Shown: positions 16,558 through 25,447 of the stretch, piece by piece
How the letters are laid out: every line of letters starts with the position of its first letter
Position numbering within the stretch: position 1 is the first letter of the stretch
DNA from: an uncultured Christensenella sp.
GTDB lineage: Bacteria; Bacillota; Clostridia; Christensenellales; Borkfalkiaceae
Direction of reading: 5' to 3'
DNA length: 64,000 bases
NCBI GenBank assembly: GCA_910586065.1
Contig: CAJUGI010000003.1
Coordinates: forward strand, 10,478-74,477
Position numbers and translations under genes: made by a program
The notes under the pieces: generated by a model
Database searches by the model: none
What the model was told of the DNA's origin: nothing
The model's input: the letters and a program-made list of their open reading frames with translations, nothing else

Positions 16558-18729
16558 TTAAGAAAGATTTGCGGGGTTTTCCTCGACGTACACTAAGCAG
16601 TCGTTTGAGGAGTTCTGCACAGAAATTGCGTAAATTTTTTGCAGGAGCTTTCCGCTTTTGAGGCGCATAAGCACCTGATAGCGGTGCTTGCCCTGAATTT
16701 TTTTGACGGGCGAGTGCATACGGTTTAAAAAAATGAACTCGTCTTCTTGCTCGGTTTTGAGATTTTCTATTGCAAGCCAGACAGCTTTAAGCGCCGCAAG
16801 AGCTTTTTCCTCGTCTTCGGAAGTAACCATAACGCGGCATATAAGCGAATAAGGAGGAAACAGAGTGGCCTTTCTTAAATTTATTTCGTGGGCGAAAAAG
16901 CCCGTGTAATCGTAATTGACTGCGTAACGCAGGATGTAATTTTCGGGGCAGTAGGTTTGCAAAACAACCTTGCCCGCCTCGCCCGCGCGCCCGCTTCTGC
17001 CCGAAACCTGCGTAATGAGCTGAAAGGTGCGTTCGCCGCTACGGTAATCAGAAAATTGCAGGCTCATATCGGCGTCGAGTATGCCGACAAGCGTTACGGA
17101 CGGGAAATCGTGCCCTTTTGCTATCATCTGAGTGCCGACGAGAATATCGGCTTCGCGCCTGGCGAAACGACTTAAAATTTTGTAGTGCCCGTCCTTGCCA
17201 GAAACGGTGTCGTTATCCATCCTTAAAATTTCAGCCTTCGGAAACAGTTCCTTTAATTCGGCAACCACCCTTTGCGTGCCGGTGCCGCCGTAGCGGATAT
17301 GTTTGCCGCCGCATTCGGGACATTCGGTTACCATTCGGTATTTTGTGCCGCAATAGTGGCATTTAAGGCAGTTCTCTTCGCTGTGGTAAGTTAAGCTTAC
17401 GTCGCAGTTTTTACATTTCGCAACGTAACCGCAGTCGCGGCAGATGATTTTTTGAGAATAGCCGCGGCGGTTTAAAAAGATTATCGCCTGGTTGCCGCTT
17501 GCCAGCGTTTGCTTTAATTCTTCCCTCAACGCAAGCGAAAACGCCGAATTATTGCCGCGCTTTACTTCTCTGCGCATATCCGCGATTATAATTTTGGGGA
17601 GGGGCTTTTTATTTATTCTGTCGGGCAGAGTTATGAGATTATACCGCCCTTCGGTTGCTTCTATATAACTTTCGACCGACGGCGTTGCACTGCCGAGAAC
17701 CAGCTTGCAGCCGTTGTATTCGGCGCGCATTTTTGCGATTTCGGTTGTGGAATAGCGCGGAGCGGATTCCGAAACGTAGGAAGAATCGTGCTCCTCGTCC
17801 ATTATGATTACGCCTAAGTTTTCGAGCGGAGCGAAGATTGCACTGCGCGCGCCTATGGCGATTTTTGCTTCCCCCGAGCGCAAGCGCCACCATTCGTCGA
17901 ATTTTTCGCCTGCGGAAAGCCCGCTGTGCAGAATTGCCGCCTCGCCCTTAAAACGGGCGCGGAGCTGGGCGAGCATTTGGGGAGTTAACGAAATTTCAGG
18001 AACCAGAAATATTGCCGTTTTGCCCTTTGCAATCTGGTCGGCAATGAGCGTTAAGTATATTTCCGTTTTTCCGCTGCCGGTAACGCCGTGAATTAACTGC
18101 ACTTTTTTTACAGAGTTTTCTATACTTGCAATCGCGGCGGACTGAGCGGGAGTTAAAACCTTTTCTTTTTCTTCCTTTTGCAAATCCGTGAAAGGATTGC
18201 GAACCTTGCGGATTTTTTCGGTTGTGAACGCGCCTTTTTCAACGAGAGCGTTTACGGCGCCTCTTCCGAACGTATTGCAGAGAGCTGTGAAATCGTATTC
18301 GCGCTTGTCCTTTAAAAAATTGAGCGCAAGCCGCTGCTTTTGCGCGTTTTTGGGGATTGACACCGAAATATCATTGATTTTTGCAATCGTTCGGTAGACC
18401 TCACGCACGGTGCCGCGGCGCATTTCAGTAGGCAAAAAAAGGCGAAGCGCCGCAGCTTTTGGAACGCGGAAGCGCGAAGAAATGCGCTCCATAAGCGAAA
18501 AACATTCGGGAATGAGCGCGGGAAGTTCGTCGAATACGGAGATTATCGGTTTTACCTTTTCGGGAGGGTACTCGGAAGTTTCGCTTATTCCTATAACGAA
18601 ACCGTCGATAGAGGTTTTGCCGAAGGGCACCTTTACCCTGCTGCCCACGGCTAAATCGCCGGAACATGAGTATTCGAATATTTTGTCCACCTGGGAGTGG
18701 GCGATGTCAACGATTACCTGTGCAAACAC
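16558..18729 (-). CDS. priA: Primosomal protein N' (replication restart helicase)
   Basis: PriA recognises stalled forks and reloads the replisome. The 723 residues show the N-terminal DNA-binding domain, Walker A GVTGSGKTEIY at 215-225, DEEHDSSY near 310, then the zinc-binding region with CRDCGYVAKCKNCD and CHYCGTKY/CPECGG, and the helicase C-terminal part with GTQMIAKGHDFPSVTLVGILDAD. The start is GTG at 18729, 12 bases after the rpoZ stop. The AAGGA available lies inside the rpoZ end at a long spacing, so coupling to rpoZ is likely. Confidence 0.96.
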   Translation of the reverse strand: MFAQVIVDIAHSQVDKIFEYSCSGDLAVGSRVKVPFGKTSIDGFVIGISETSEYPPEKVKPIISVFDELPALIPECFSLMERISSRFRVPKAAALRLFLPTEMRRGTVREVYRTIAKINDISVSIPKNAQKQRLALNFLKDKREYDFTALCNTFGRGAVNALVEKGAFTTEKIRKVRNPFTDLQKEEKEKVLTPAQSAAIASIENSVKKVQLIHGVTGSGKTEIYLTLIADQIAKGKTAIFLVPEISLTPQMLAQLRARFKGEAAILHSGLSAGEKFDEWWRLRSGEAKIAIGARSAIFAPLENLGVIIMDEEHDSSYVSESAPRYSTTEIAKMRAEYNGCKLVLGSATPSVESYIEATEGRYNLITLPDRINKKPLPKIIIADMRREVKRGNNSAFSLALREELKQTLASGNQAIIFLNRRGYSQKIICRDCGYVAKCKNCDVSLTYHSEENCLKCHYCGTKYRMVTECPECGGKHIRYGGTGTQRVVAELKELFPKAEILRMDNDTVSGKDGHYKILSRFARREADILVGTQMIAKGHDFPSVTLVGILDADMSLQFSDYRSGERTFQLITQVSGRSGRAGEAGKVVLQTYCPENYILRYAVNYDYTGFFAHEINLRKATLFPPYSLICRVMVTSEDEEKALAALKAVWLAIENLKTEQEDEFIFLNRMHSPVKKIQGKHRYQVLMRLKSGKLLQKIYAISVQNSSNDCLVYVEENPANLS

Positions 18730-18741
18730 GCGGGAATACGG

Positions 18742-18960
18742 TTAGTCCTTAACGCACTTTATCTTGCCGTCGGCAATTTCCTTGCTGGCAACGGCGAGTT
18801 CTTTGATTATTTCGTTGCCTACGGGGGTGTGTCCCGCGTTTTGTTCGATAATCTGCCTTGCGCGTTTGGATGCGACTACGCAGAGGCAATAGCGCGAAAC
18901 CGGCTCGTCTTCGGCGCCGAGCTGCTTTATTAGTACGTCTACGGGGGGATTGTTAATCAT
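18742..18960 (-). CDS. rpoZ: RNA polymerase omega subunit
   Basis: A 72-residue omega subunit, which helps assemble the beta' subunit. The conserved core SRYCLCVVASKRARQIIE matches the family RYxLVxxAxKRARQL signature, and NEIIKELAVASKEI follows. It overlaps the gmk stop by 8 bases, matching the common gmk-rpoZ order. Confidence 0.93.
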   Translation of the reverse strand: MINNPPVDVLIKQLGAEDEPVSRYCLCVVASKRARQIIEQNAGHTPVGNEIIKELAVASKEIADGKIKCVKD

Positions 18961-19516
18961 GCTTTGACTCCTTTATTTCTTTGATTATATTTTCAATTTC
19001 CGCGACCGCTTTGTCAAGGTCGCCGTTAATTACCGCAAAGTCGTAACACTGCCTTTTGGAAAGCTCGTAATTATATCTTTTTATGCGTTCTTCAATTCTT
19101 TCGTCACTTTCGGTGCCGCGGCCTTTTAGCCGCGTCCGCAGTGTTTCTTCGTTGGGCGGCAGAATCATTATGAGCACCGCACGGGGATAAGCTTTTTTAA
19201 TTTGTAAAGCGCCGTCCACATCGATTTCGAGGACTACGTCATGCGTTTTAAGCCTGTCCTTTACGAATTTTGCGGGAGTGCCGTAATAATTGCCGAAGTG
19301 GTTGGAATATTCAAGAAAACCGCCTTCTTTAATTAAACTTTCGAATTTTTCTTTTGTGATGAAAAAGTAAGATTTTCCGTCCTCTTCGCCCGTTCGCATT
19401 TGCCTTGTCGTACACGAAACGGAGAGCGCAAACCCGCCTTTTTTTAAGAGTTTATTTACGATTGTGCCTTTGCCCACGCCGGACGGACCGGAAAGGACGA
19501 TTAACTGATTATTCAA
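18953..19516 (-). CDS. gmk: Guanylate kinase
   Basis: Gmk phosphorylates GMP to GDP. The 187 residues contain the P-loop LSGPSGVGKGTI (8-19), the GMP-binding SCTTRQMRTGEEDGKSYFF and EYSNHFGNYYGT segments, and the lid. It overlaps yicC by 8 bases and rpoZ by 8 bases. Confidence 0.98.
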   Translation of the reverse strand: MNNQLIVLSGPSGVGKGTIVNKLLKKGGFALSVSCTTRQMRTGEEDGKSYFFITKEKFESLIKEGGFLEYSNHFGNYYGTPAKFVKDRLKTHDVVLEIDVDGALQIKKAYPRAVLIMILPPNEETLRTRLKGRGTESDERIEERIKRYNYELSKRQCYDFAVINGDLDKAVAEIENIIKEIKESKHD

Positions 19517-20384
19517 TGTTCTGCACCTGCTCGCGGATTTTTTCTATCTCGTTCTTCAAAGCCAACCCTAAGCGCGTTACCTCCAAATCGTTGGATTTGG
19601 AGCAGATTGTGTTGGTTTCGCGGTTAAATTCCTGAACGAGAAAGTCGAGCTTCCTGCCGACGAGCGGTTCTTTGCAAATGCCGCGGAACTGCGATATATG
19701 AGAATGCAAACGGGTTAATTCTTCGTCTATATTGCTTTTATCGGCAAACAAGGCGACTTCGGTTAAGAGTCTGCTTTCGTCAACTTCAACTCCGTCCAGA
19801 ATTTTTTTCATTCTGGATTCGAGCTTTGCGCGGTAGTTGGCGGTTACGTTGGCGGCGTGTTTTTCAACGCCGCCAACAAGTTCTTCGATTGTATCCATAC
19901 GCGAGAGCATGTCCGTCTGTAATTTGCCTCCCTCGGTCAGGCGCATTGAGTTTAATTTTTCGAGCGCCGCTGAAAGCGCGCCGTTTAAAGCCGAAACGAT
20001 TTCGTCGTCGGCAACGGCAACTTCGTCGGTTTTTATTACGTCGGGAAAGCGCAGAACGTTTGTTACCGTTAAATCGTCGGTAAGCCCGGGGAACAGCGCC
20101 TTGATTTTTTCCGCCGCCGCCACATAGGCTTTTGCCGCGCTTTCATCGAGCCGGAGTTCCTTTTCACGCTCGCGCTTGTCGGTAAGCGAAACGAACACGT
20201 CGGCGTGTCCGCGGGTTAGTTTTCGACGGATTGCCGCGCGGATATTCTCTTCCTGCGCGGACAGAATACGCGGACTTTTTACTGTTACGTCGAGATAGCG
20301 GTTATTTACCGTTTTGATTTCGACGGTTACTTCCACTCCGCCCTCTTTGCTTTCACCCCTGCCGAAGCCTGTCATACTGTACAT
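19509..20384 (-). CDS. yicC: YicC family endoribonuclease
   Basis: A 291-residue YicC-type protein (YicC_N and DUF1732 domains). It starts MYSMTGFGRGE, the family signature, and ends with FNRETNTICSKSNDLEVTRLG. Recent work places the family among endoribonucleases that act on small RNAs and other transcripts. It is the first gene of the long operon running to the dipeptidase. GGGAGGCG precedes the ATG. Confidence 0.95.
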   Translation of the reverse strand: MYSMTGFGRGESKEGGVEVTVEIKTVNNRYLDVTVKSPRILSAQEENIRAAIRRKLTRGHADVFVSLTDKREREKELRLDESAAKAYVAAAEKIKALFPGLTDDLTVTNVLRFPDVIKTDEVAVADDEIVSALNGALSAALEKLNSMRLTEGGKLQTDMLSRMDTIEELVGGVEKHAANVTANYRAKLESRMKKILDGVEVDESRLLTEVALFADKSNIDEELTRLHSHISQFRGICKEPLVGRKLDFLVQEFNRETNTICSKSNDLEVTRLGLALKNEIEKIREQVQNIE

Positions 20385-20426
20385 TGTTTTCGCCTCCCGA
20401 TTTCAAAGTCGGATTTTTCTTTCTAT

Positions 20427-20455
20427 ATTATAGCAATAAATTTTGCAGATTACAA
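20427..20455 (-). promoter_or_regulatory. Promoter of the yicC-to-dipeptidase operon
   Basis: TTGTAA (20455-20450) and TATAAT (20432-20427) are 17 bp apart. The start near 20420 gives a 36-nt leader with an ATCCGACTTT/AAATCGG hairpin just before the GGGAGG site. No other strong promoter was seen until the LRR gene, so the transcript may span about 10 kb. Confidence 0.75.
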
Positions 20456-20570
20456 GCGGAAAGGCGGGTTTTAAAAAATTTTTGAAGCCCTGTAAATTGC
20501 GGGAGCGGAAGCTTGCCGCGCTTTTGAAACAAACAAGCCATATATTGCTAAGTTTATAATCCGCGCAAAA

Positions 20571-21233
20571 TTAAAAATCGAGGCGGTCGTCGGCGGTTAT
20601 GCCCCGACGGCGGGTCGTCACTATGTGGTAACTTGACCTGGGAGCAATTTCAAAGAGTGTTTTTCCCTGTGTCGACGTGGCAATTGCCCCCGATATATCG
20701 GCGAAATAAGCGGTTTTGCCCGCGCACATAACGATGGGAACGCCGTACAGATAGGCATAGGCGCGGATTAAAAGAGGCGGGATGCAGTCGCGCACTTCTT
20801 CAAGCACCGCCACAATAACGCTGCAACCGCACATGGCAAGGGATTTAAACGTATCGGGAAACAGCAAGTCGTTTTCGATACAAATTCCCACGTTACATCC
20901 GTTTATATTATAATAGCCCAAAGACGCGCCGCTTTTGTAATTTTCGCAATCCAGTACGTGGTTCATATCGGCAATCCCCAGAAGTTTGCCTCTGTCCGAC
21001 ACCGACACGGATTTGCGTTTTAAACCGCGGCTGACAGTTTTGCAGCCGCAGACAAGCCCGCACGCGGAATTTTTTGAAAGACGCGCCGCTTCTTCGAACT
21101 TTTCCGTTTCGCCCTTGAGTTCACGTTCGTAATTCACTTCTCCAAGTCCGTAAAAGCCGTAAACGGCGACGTCGCACTCGGGCAGCGTTGATTTGTCCGA
21201 CACGTTTTCGTCGGTTATAACGCAAAATACCAT
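20571..21233 (-). CDS. Carbon-nitrogen hydrolase-like protein, divergent
   Basis: A 220-residue protein with a nitrilase-superfamily fold signature: VGICIENDLLFPDTFKSLAMCG (in two parts around residues 115-136) matches the family segment holding the catalytic Cys, here within ICIEN. The usual N-terminal PE motif is not evident, with YGFYGLGE in its place. The Lys region reads IADMNHVLD where family members have YRKxHL. The catalytic triad therefore looks incomplete. A hydrolase of amides or nitriles cannot be claimed with certainty. The ATG has AAAGG upstream. It stands alone and is divergent from the metallopeptidase gene. Confidence 0.6.
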   Translation of the reverse strand: MVFCVITDENVSDKSTLPECDVAVYGFYGLGEVNYERELKGETEKFEEAARLSKNSACGLVCGCKTVSRGLKRKSVSVSDRGKLLGIADMNHVLDCENYKSGASLGYYNINGCNVGICIENDLLFPDTFKSLAMCGCSVIVAVLEEVRDCIPPLLIRAYAYLYGVPIVMCAGKTAYFADISGAIATSTQGKTLFEIAPRSSYHIVTTRRRGITADDRLDF

Positions 21234-21328
21234 ACCTTTATTTTATTTTTAAAAGCCGAAAAGTGTTAAAAACGTTTTAAAGGAAAAACAGCGTGCATAT
21301 GATATGTTAGTAAAAAAGAGGTGGTATC

Positions 21329-22783
21329 GTGAAAAAGATTTTATGTATTTTAATTTCACTGTGCGTTACGGCAGGCGTGGTTTCGCTTGCGGCGTGCGGC
21401 GGAGACAACAACGCAAACGCATCGGTTTACAATATTTTGGCTATTTACGAACCGGATGAAAGAACTGTTACCGGAACGGTGGATTTCGACTATTATAACT
21501 CTACCGACAATGAACTGAGCGATTTGAAATTCAACCTTTACGGCAACGCGTTTAGAGAAAACGCAAAATTAAAACCCGTTTCGCAAACATACGAAAACAA
21601 AGCATATTACGCGGGTAAAAGCTACGGCGGAATGGAAATTACGGGCGTTGAAAACTGCGCGGGCTGGACAGTGGCCGGCGCGGACGAAAACATTCTTATC
21701 GTAAACCTGCCCGAACCCGTTTACCCCGACGAGCGCGTTAAAGTGACGATAAGCTACACCCTTACGCTTGCGCAGGTAAACCACCGCACGGGCGTGACGG
21801 AAAAGACGGTGAATCTGGGCAATTTTTATCCCGTTTTGTGCGCTTACACACGTGAAGGATTTATGGAATGCCCCTATTATTACTGCGGGGACCCTTTCGT
21901 TTCGGAATGTGCGAATTATAACGTGACTTTGGATTACCCTGCCGAATATACTGCGGCTTCGAGCGGAAAGGCCGTTTCGGAAACGGAAACGAACGGCAGG
22001 AAAAAGGGTAATTACAAGCTGGACGGAGCAAGGGATTTTGCATTTGTACTTTCAAAGGACTTTCAGGTTCTGACAGAGAACGCCGACGGCGTTGAAGTTA
22101 AATATTATTACCTTAACGACAACAACGCGCAAACCAGCCTTTCGGCGGCGGCGGAAAGCCTTAAATACTTTTCAAATACGTTCGGGAAATACTCTTATCC
22201 TTCGCTTTCGGTTGTACAGACCGGATTTTGCTACGGCGGAATGGAATTCCCCGCGCTGACTATGATTGCTTCGGGACTGGATTCGGACAACAACGTTTAT
22301 ACCATAGTGCACGAAAACGCGCACCAGTGGTGGTATGCGATGGTTGGCAGCGACCAGATGAACAACGCCTGGCAAGACGAGGGACTGGCGGAATACTCCA
22401 CCCTTATGTTCTTTGAAAACAACCCCTCTTACGGATTTACGCGTACGGGACTTGTTAATTCGGCGACAAATGCTTACAGGGCGTACTTTACCGTTTACAG
22501 CCAGCTTAAAGACGAAGTGGATACGAGTATGACGAGGAATTTAAAGGATTATCCGAGCGAATTCGAATATAACAACATTACGTACAACAAGGGGCTTATA
22601 ATGTTCGATATGCTGAGAAAATCCGTCGGCGATGAAAAGTTTGCGGCGGGGCTTAAAAGCTATTTTGAAAATAATAAAGGCAAAATCGCAAGCGCGGACG
22701 ATTTGTGCGGCTGCTTTATTAAAAGCGGTACCGATTTGGAAGGATTTTTTAAATCTTTCCTGGAAGGTAAAGTGCTGATTTGA
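21329..22783 (+). CDS. M1-like zinc metallopeptidase lipoprotein
   Basis: A 484-residue secreted lipoprotein: signal peptide with lipobox VSLAACGG near residue 23. An M1-type N-terminal beta domain follows (YEPDERTVTGTVDFDYYN). The catalytic zinc site is HENAH near residue 328 with the third ligand Glu in WQDEGLAEY about 20 residues later, and GGMEF replaces the aminopeptidase GxMEN exopeptidase motif. It probably trims peptides at the cell surface. Translation starts at GTG 21329 behind AAAGAGGTGG. It is monocistronic with a promoter region not clearly resolved. Confidence 0.88.
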   Translation: MKKILCILISLCVTAGVVSLAACGGDNNANASVYNILAIYEPDERTVTGTVDFDYYNSTDNELSDLKFNLYGNAFRENAKLKPVSQTYENKAYYAGKSYGGMEITGVENCAGWTVAGADENILIVNLPEPVYPDERVKVTISYTLTLAQVNHRTGVTEKTVNLGNFYPVLCAYTREGFMECPYYYCGDPFVSECANYNVTLDYPAEYTAASSGKAVSETETNGRKKGNYKLDGARDFAFVLSKDFQVLTENADGVEVKYYYLNDNNAQTSLSAAAESLKYFSNTFGKYSYPSLSVVQTGFCYGGMEFPALTMIASGLDSDNNVYTIVHENAHQWWYAMVGSDQMNNAWQDEGLAEYSTLMFFENNPSYGFTRTGLVNSATNAYRAYFTVYSQLKDEVDTSMTRNLKDYPSEFEYNNITYNKGLIMFDMLRKSVGDEKFAAGLKSYFENNKGKIASADDLCGCFIKSGTDLEGFFKSFLEGKVLI

Positions 22784-22815
22784 AAAATTTAATAAAATTT
22801 GGTTATAACCTAAAC

Positions 22816-22844
22816 TTGCAATTTTAAATATAATAATATATAAT
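22816..22844 (+). promoter_or_regulatory. Promoter of the corA leader
   Basis: TTGCAA (22816-22821) and a perfect TATAAT (22839-22844) have 17-bp spacing in an AT-rich stretch. Start near 22851 places the leader-peptide ribosome-binding site (AAGGAGAG, 22863-22870) about 12 nt into the transcript. Confidence 0.8.
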
Positions 22845-22874
22845 TGAATTACAAATTATTATAAGGAGAGCGTT

Positions 22875-22916
22875 ATGGACGCGTCTGACAGTCGAAAGCG
22901 CAATATTATAAAATAG
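22875..22916 (+). CDS. Leader peptide upstream of corA, MDASDSRKRNIIK
   Basis: A 13-residue open frame with a strong AAGGAGAG site 4-5 bases before its ATG. The peptide has two Asp and two Ser at the start and a basic RKR cluster after it, similar in layout to Salmonella MgtL (acidic and proline-rich, then RRR), although it has no proline. It ends 30 bases before a terminator hairpin that precedes corA. I infer an attenuator leader that reports ribosome stability or magnesium status. No homologue is known to me. Confidence 0.65.
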   Translation: MDASDSRKRNIIK

Positions 22917-22920
22917 AGTA

Positions 22921-22957
22921 ATTCCGTACAGAAGCAAAATTTTGTTATGCACGGAAT
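22921..22957 (+). promoter_or_regulatory. Putative antiterminator helix in the corA leader
   Basis: ATTCCGT (22921-22927), just after the leader stop codon, is complementary to ACGGAAT (22951-22957), the left arm of the terminator. Pairing would prevent termination. A ribosome at the leader stop would cover 22921-22927 and let the terminator form. Confidence 0.55.
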
Positions 22958-22975
22958 AATTCCGTGCATTTTTTT
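22947..22975 (+). terminator. Intrinsic terminator (attenuator) before corA
   Basis: A 10-bp perfect stem, ATGCACGGAA (22947-22956) with TTCCGTGCAT (22960-22969), has a TAA loop and is followed by seven T. It stands between the promoter and corA, so corA needs read-through. Confidence 0.88.
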
Positions 22976-23029
22976 ATGCGGAAATTTTTGCGCAAAAACG
23001 GTTAAACGACAAAATTTTGAGGTGTACCG

Positions 23030-24037
23030 ATGGTTAAATTTTTTATTTCCGCAAAAAACGGCGGGCTCGAAAAGGCGGAATTTTTTAAAGATACGTGCTG
23101 GGTTGATATGGTTAACCCCACAGACGACGAATGCGAGGACGTTTCAGCTGTTTCCGGCGTGCCGGAGTATATGATTAAAGCGGCACTCGACGAAGAAGAG
23201 AGAGCGCGCGCGGACTTTGACGACGGGTGCAGTATGTTTATTCTGGACTGCCCTATAATAGAGGAAACGGCCTCGGGCGACAGTTATACTACTCTTCCCC
23301 TTGCAGTAATTTACAACGACAAATGCATTGTTACCGTGTGCCTTAAAGGCAACAACGTTTTAAAGGAATTTATCGTAGGCAGGGAAAAGATTTTTTGCGG
23401 AAAGCCCGTGCATTTTGCGCTTACTTTTATGATGGGTAATGCAAAGAGATTTTTGTACTGCCTTAAGCAGATTGACAGAAAAAACCACAGAATACAGAAC
23501 GAAGTCGACAAGACTATGAAAAACGAGGAAATAATACAGCTTTTGGATTTGCAGAATTCGCTCGTCTATTTTTCCACCTCGCTCAATTCAAACGAACGCG
23601 TGCATGAAAAATTTTGCAAGGTCGCACAGGTTGCCGCGAATCAGGACTATATGGATTTATATGAAGATTTGGGCATTGAGAACAAACAGGCGATTGAAAC
23701 CTGTAACATTTACAAAAATATTCTGAGCGTGACGATGGACGCTTACGGTTCGATAATTTCGAACAACGCGAACGATTCGATGAAGAAGCTGACCATAATC
23801 ACCATTCTGCTTGCCTTGCCAACGTTGATTGCAGGACTTTGGGGAATGAATATGCCCGTACCCTTTCAGCAAGGCGTTAAGTTCGGCGAAACAATCTGGT
23901 TTTGGGTGGTTGCCGGCGTTGCGCTTGCCGTAACCGCGGTTATTGCCGTTATTCTTTTTAAAGGCAATTCAATGCAAAAGATTAAAAAAACAAAAAAGAG
24001 GAAAAAAGAAAAGAGAAACAAACGCACGGAGGACTAA
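23030..24037 (+). CDS. corA: CorA family magnesium/divalent cation channel
   Basis: A 335-residue CorA-type protein. The cytosolic alpha/beta and stalk-helix region is followed by two C-terminal membrane segments (about 255-273 and 290-312), with the signature WGMNMP at about 270-276 between them. The pentameric channel takes up Mg2+ (or Co2+/Ni2+ in some relatives). The tail is very basic (KKTKKRKKEKRNKR), as expected for the inner face. It lies behind a leader peptide and terminator. The next gene begins within 2 bases of its stop, so both share a transcript. Confidence 0.95.
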   Translation: MVKFFISAKNGGLEKAEFFKDTCWVDMVNPTDDECEDVSAVSGVPEYMIKAALDEEERARADFDDGCSMFILDCPIIEETASGDSYTTLPLAVIYNDKCIVTVCLKGNNVLKEFIVGREKIFCGKPVHFALTFMMGNAKRFLYCLKQIDRKNHRIQNEVDKTMKNEEIIQLLDLQNSLVYFSTSLNSNERVHEKFCKVAQVAANQDYMDLYEDLGIENKQAIETCNIYKNILSVTMDAYGSIISNNANDSMKKLTIITILLALPTLIAGLWGMNMPVPFQQGVKFGETIWFWVVAGVALAVTAVIAVILFKGNSMQKIKKTKKRKKEKRNKRTED

Positions 24038-24038
24038 A

Positions 24039-24236
24039 ATGCCGCTTTTACAGTATTTTTGCGAAAACTGCAAAGAGAACTTTGACGAGCTTGTTAAAAA
24101 GTTCGACGACGAAGTGCGCTGTCCTGTTTGCGGAGCGGTTGCTAAACGGAATTATTGCGGTGAAATGTTTTCATCGACGGGAAAATCCGCAAAGAAATGC
24201 AGCGGGAACTGCAAAAACTGCGGGGGCTGCAAGTGA
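24039..24236 (+). CDS. FmdB-type zinc ribbon protein
   Basis: A 65-residue protein with a FmdB/CxxC regulatory-protein zinc ribbon: CENCKENF at 8-15 and CPVCGAVAKR at 28-37. A second cysteine cluster ends the protein (CSGNCKNCGGCK). The function of the family is not established; metal binding is clear. I use the ATG at 24039, which follows GGAGGACTAAA, two bases after corA ends. The stop overlaps the next start (GTGA). Confidence 0.8.
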   Translation: MPLLQYFCENCKENFDELVKKFDDEVRCPVCGAVAKRNYCGEMFSSTGKSAKKCSGNCKNCGGCK

Positions 24237-25300
24237 ATATTTTAAATTACGCAGCCAACAAACGCGAAAGTTTTGAAAAGAGCCCCTTTAACCGTGTGGA
24301 CGCGGTTATTTTAAGTTGGCTCTCCTACTACACTTATCCAAGCTACGTTAAAGGAAAAAAGAGCGTTTCGTTGAAAAATTTTGAAAAATACGGTCTTTTG
24401 ACCGACAAGGAAATGTACGCGGAAGCGTTTTCGCCAAAAAAAAGCAAAAAACTTTTTCAACTTTTAACGGACAACCCCAGATTCGAGAACATAAGATTTT
24501 TCGACTTTAAGGACGAGAGAGATGAAGCCAGCGAAAAACAATTTGCGGCAATATGCATTAAAATAAGCAAAAATAAGTACTTTTTGTCGTTCCGCGGCAC
24601 CGACCCGTCTTTTACCGGATGGAAAGAGGATTTTAACCTTGCCTGCAATTATCCCATTCCTTCGCAACAGGCGGCGGTTGAATATCTTATGGCGGAAATG
24701 AAAAAATTTCCGGAAGGCGAATTCTATTCCGGAGGACATTCCAAGGGCGGAAATATAGCCACGTACGCGGCGGTTAACGCAGGCGGGGAATTGCAGAAAA
24801 GAATTGCCGGAGTGTTCAATTTCGACGGTCCGGGATTTATAAACGACGTTTACAGCGAAGAAGGTTACCAAAATATAGCCGGCAGAATAACAAAATTAGT
24901 TCCTCAGTCCTCTTTTGTAGGGATGTTGTTTGAAACGCGCGAATGTTATTCCATAATTAAGAGCCGCAACTTATACCTTTTGCAACACGACCCTTTTTCG
25001 TGGGAAATAAAGGACGGAGACTTTTGCTATTTAAAGGACAGGTCGAAATTTTCGATTAGGCTGGAACAGACGGTGAACAACTGGTTTGCCGAGATTTCCA
25101 TTGAAGAACGCGAAAGACTTGTTGACTTTGCTTACAGCGCGCTGACCGCCTGGGGAATGAGAGACATAAACGAATTCAACAAAAACCTTTACAGGCTGAT
25201 ACCCGCGATTTATAAAAAATATAAAGACCTTGAATCCGACGACAGAACGTTCTTCGACGAAAAAATTGCAAGGCTGAAACAGATTTTCGATAATCCGTAA
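24233..25300 (+). CDS. Mbeg1-like (DUF2974) lipase-fold protein
   Basis: A 355-residue alpha/beta-hydrolase-fold protein of the DUF2974/Mbeg1-like group. FLSFRGTDPSFTGWKEDFN (about 122-140) and YSGGHSKGGNIATYAA (about 165-180) are characteristic; the second holds the nucleophile Ser. FNFDGPGF follows. Relatives resemble triacylglycerol lipases, but substrates are unproven. I use GTG at 24233, overlapping the zinc-ribbon stop by GTGA; the frame is open 12 codons upstream inside that gene. A strong terminator follows at 25336. Confidence 0.88.
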   Translation: MNILNYAANKRESFEKSPFNRVDAVILSWLSYYTYPSYVKGKKSVSLKNFEKYGLLTDKEMYAEAFSPKKSKKLFQLLTDNPRFENIRFFDFKDERDEASEKQFAAICIKISKNKYFLSFRGTDPSFTGWKEDFNLACNYPIPSQQAAVEYLMAEMKKFPEGEFYSGGHSKGGNIATYAAVNAGGELQKRIAGVFNFDGPGFINDVYSEEGYQNIAGRITKLVPQSSFVGMLFETRECYSIIKSRNLYLLQHDPFSWEIKDGDFCYLKDRSKFSIRLEQTVNNWFAEISIEERERLVDFAYSALTAWGMRDINEFNKNLYRLIPAIYKKYKDLESDDRTFFDEKIARLKQIFDNP

Positions 25301-25335
25301 ACACACTTAATAAAATTACCGCCTATTCGGCGATG

Positions 25336-25364
25336 CGCCTTCCCTTTCGGGAGGGCGTTTTTTT
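25336..25364 (+). terminator. Terminator of the corA operon
   Basis: CGCCTTCCC (25336-25344) pairs with GGGAGGGCG (25349-25357) around TTTC and is followed by seven T. It closes the transcript that begins at the corA leader. Confidence 0.88.
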
Positions 25365-25447
25365 GCGTACGGAATTTTTTTGCGGAAAGTATAAAATAAA
25401 AAATTCGGGTCTATAACCGATTTGTAAGTTTTTTAAGGCGGCCGGGT

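Noticed and set aside
22851..23030. M-box magnesium riboswitch before corA
   Set aside because: The leader is only about 180 nt and shows none of the conserved M-box helices; the short ORF plus terminator explain it better.
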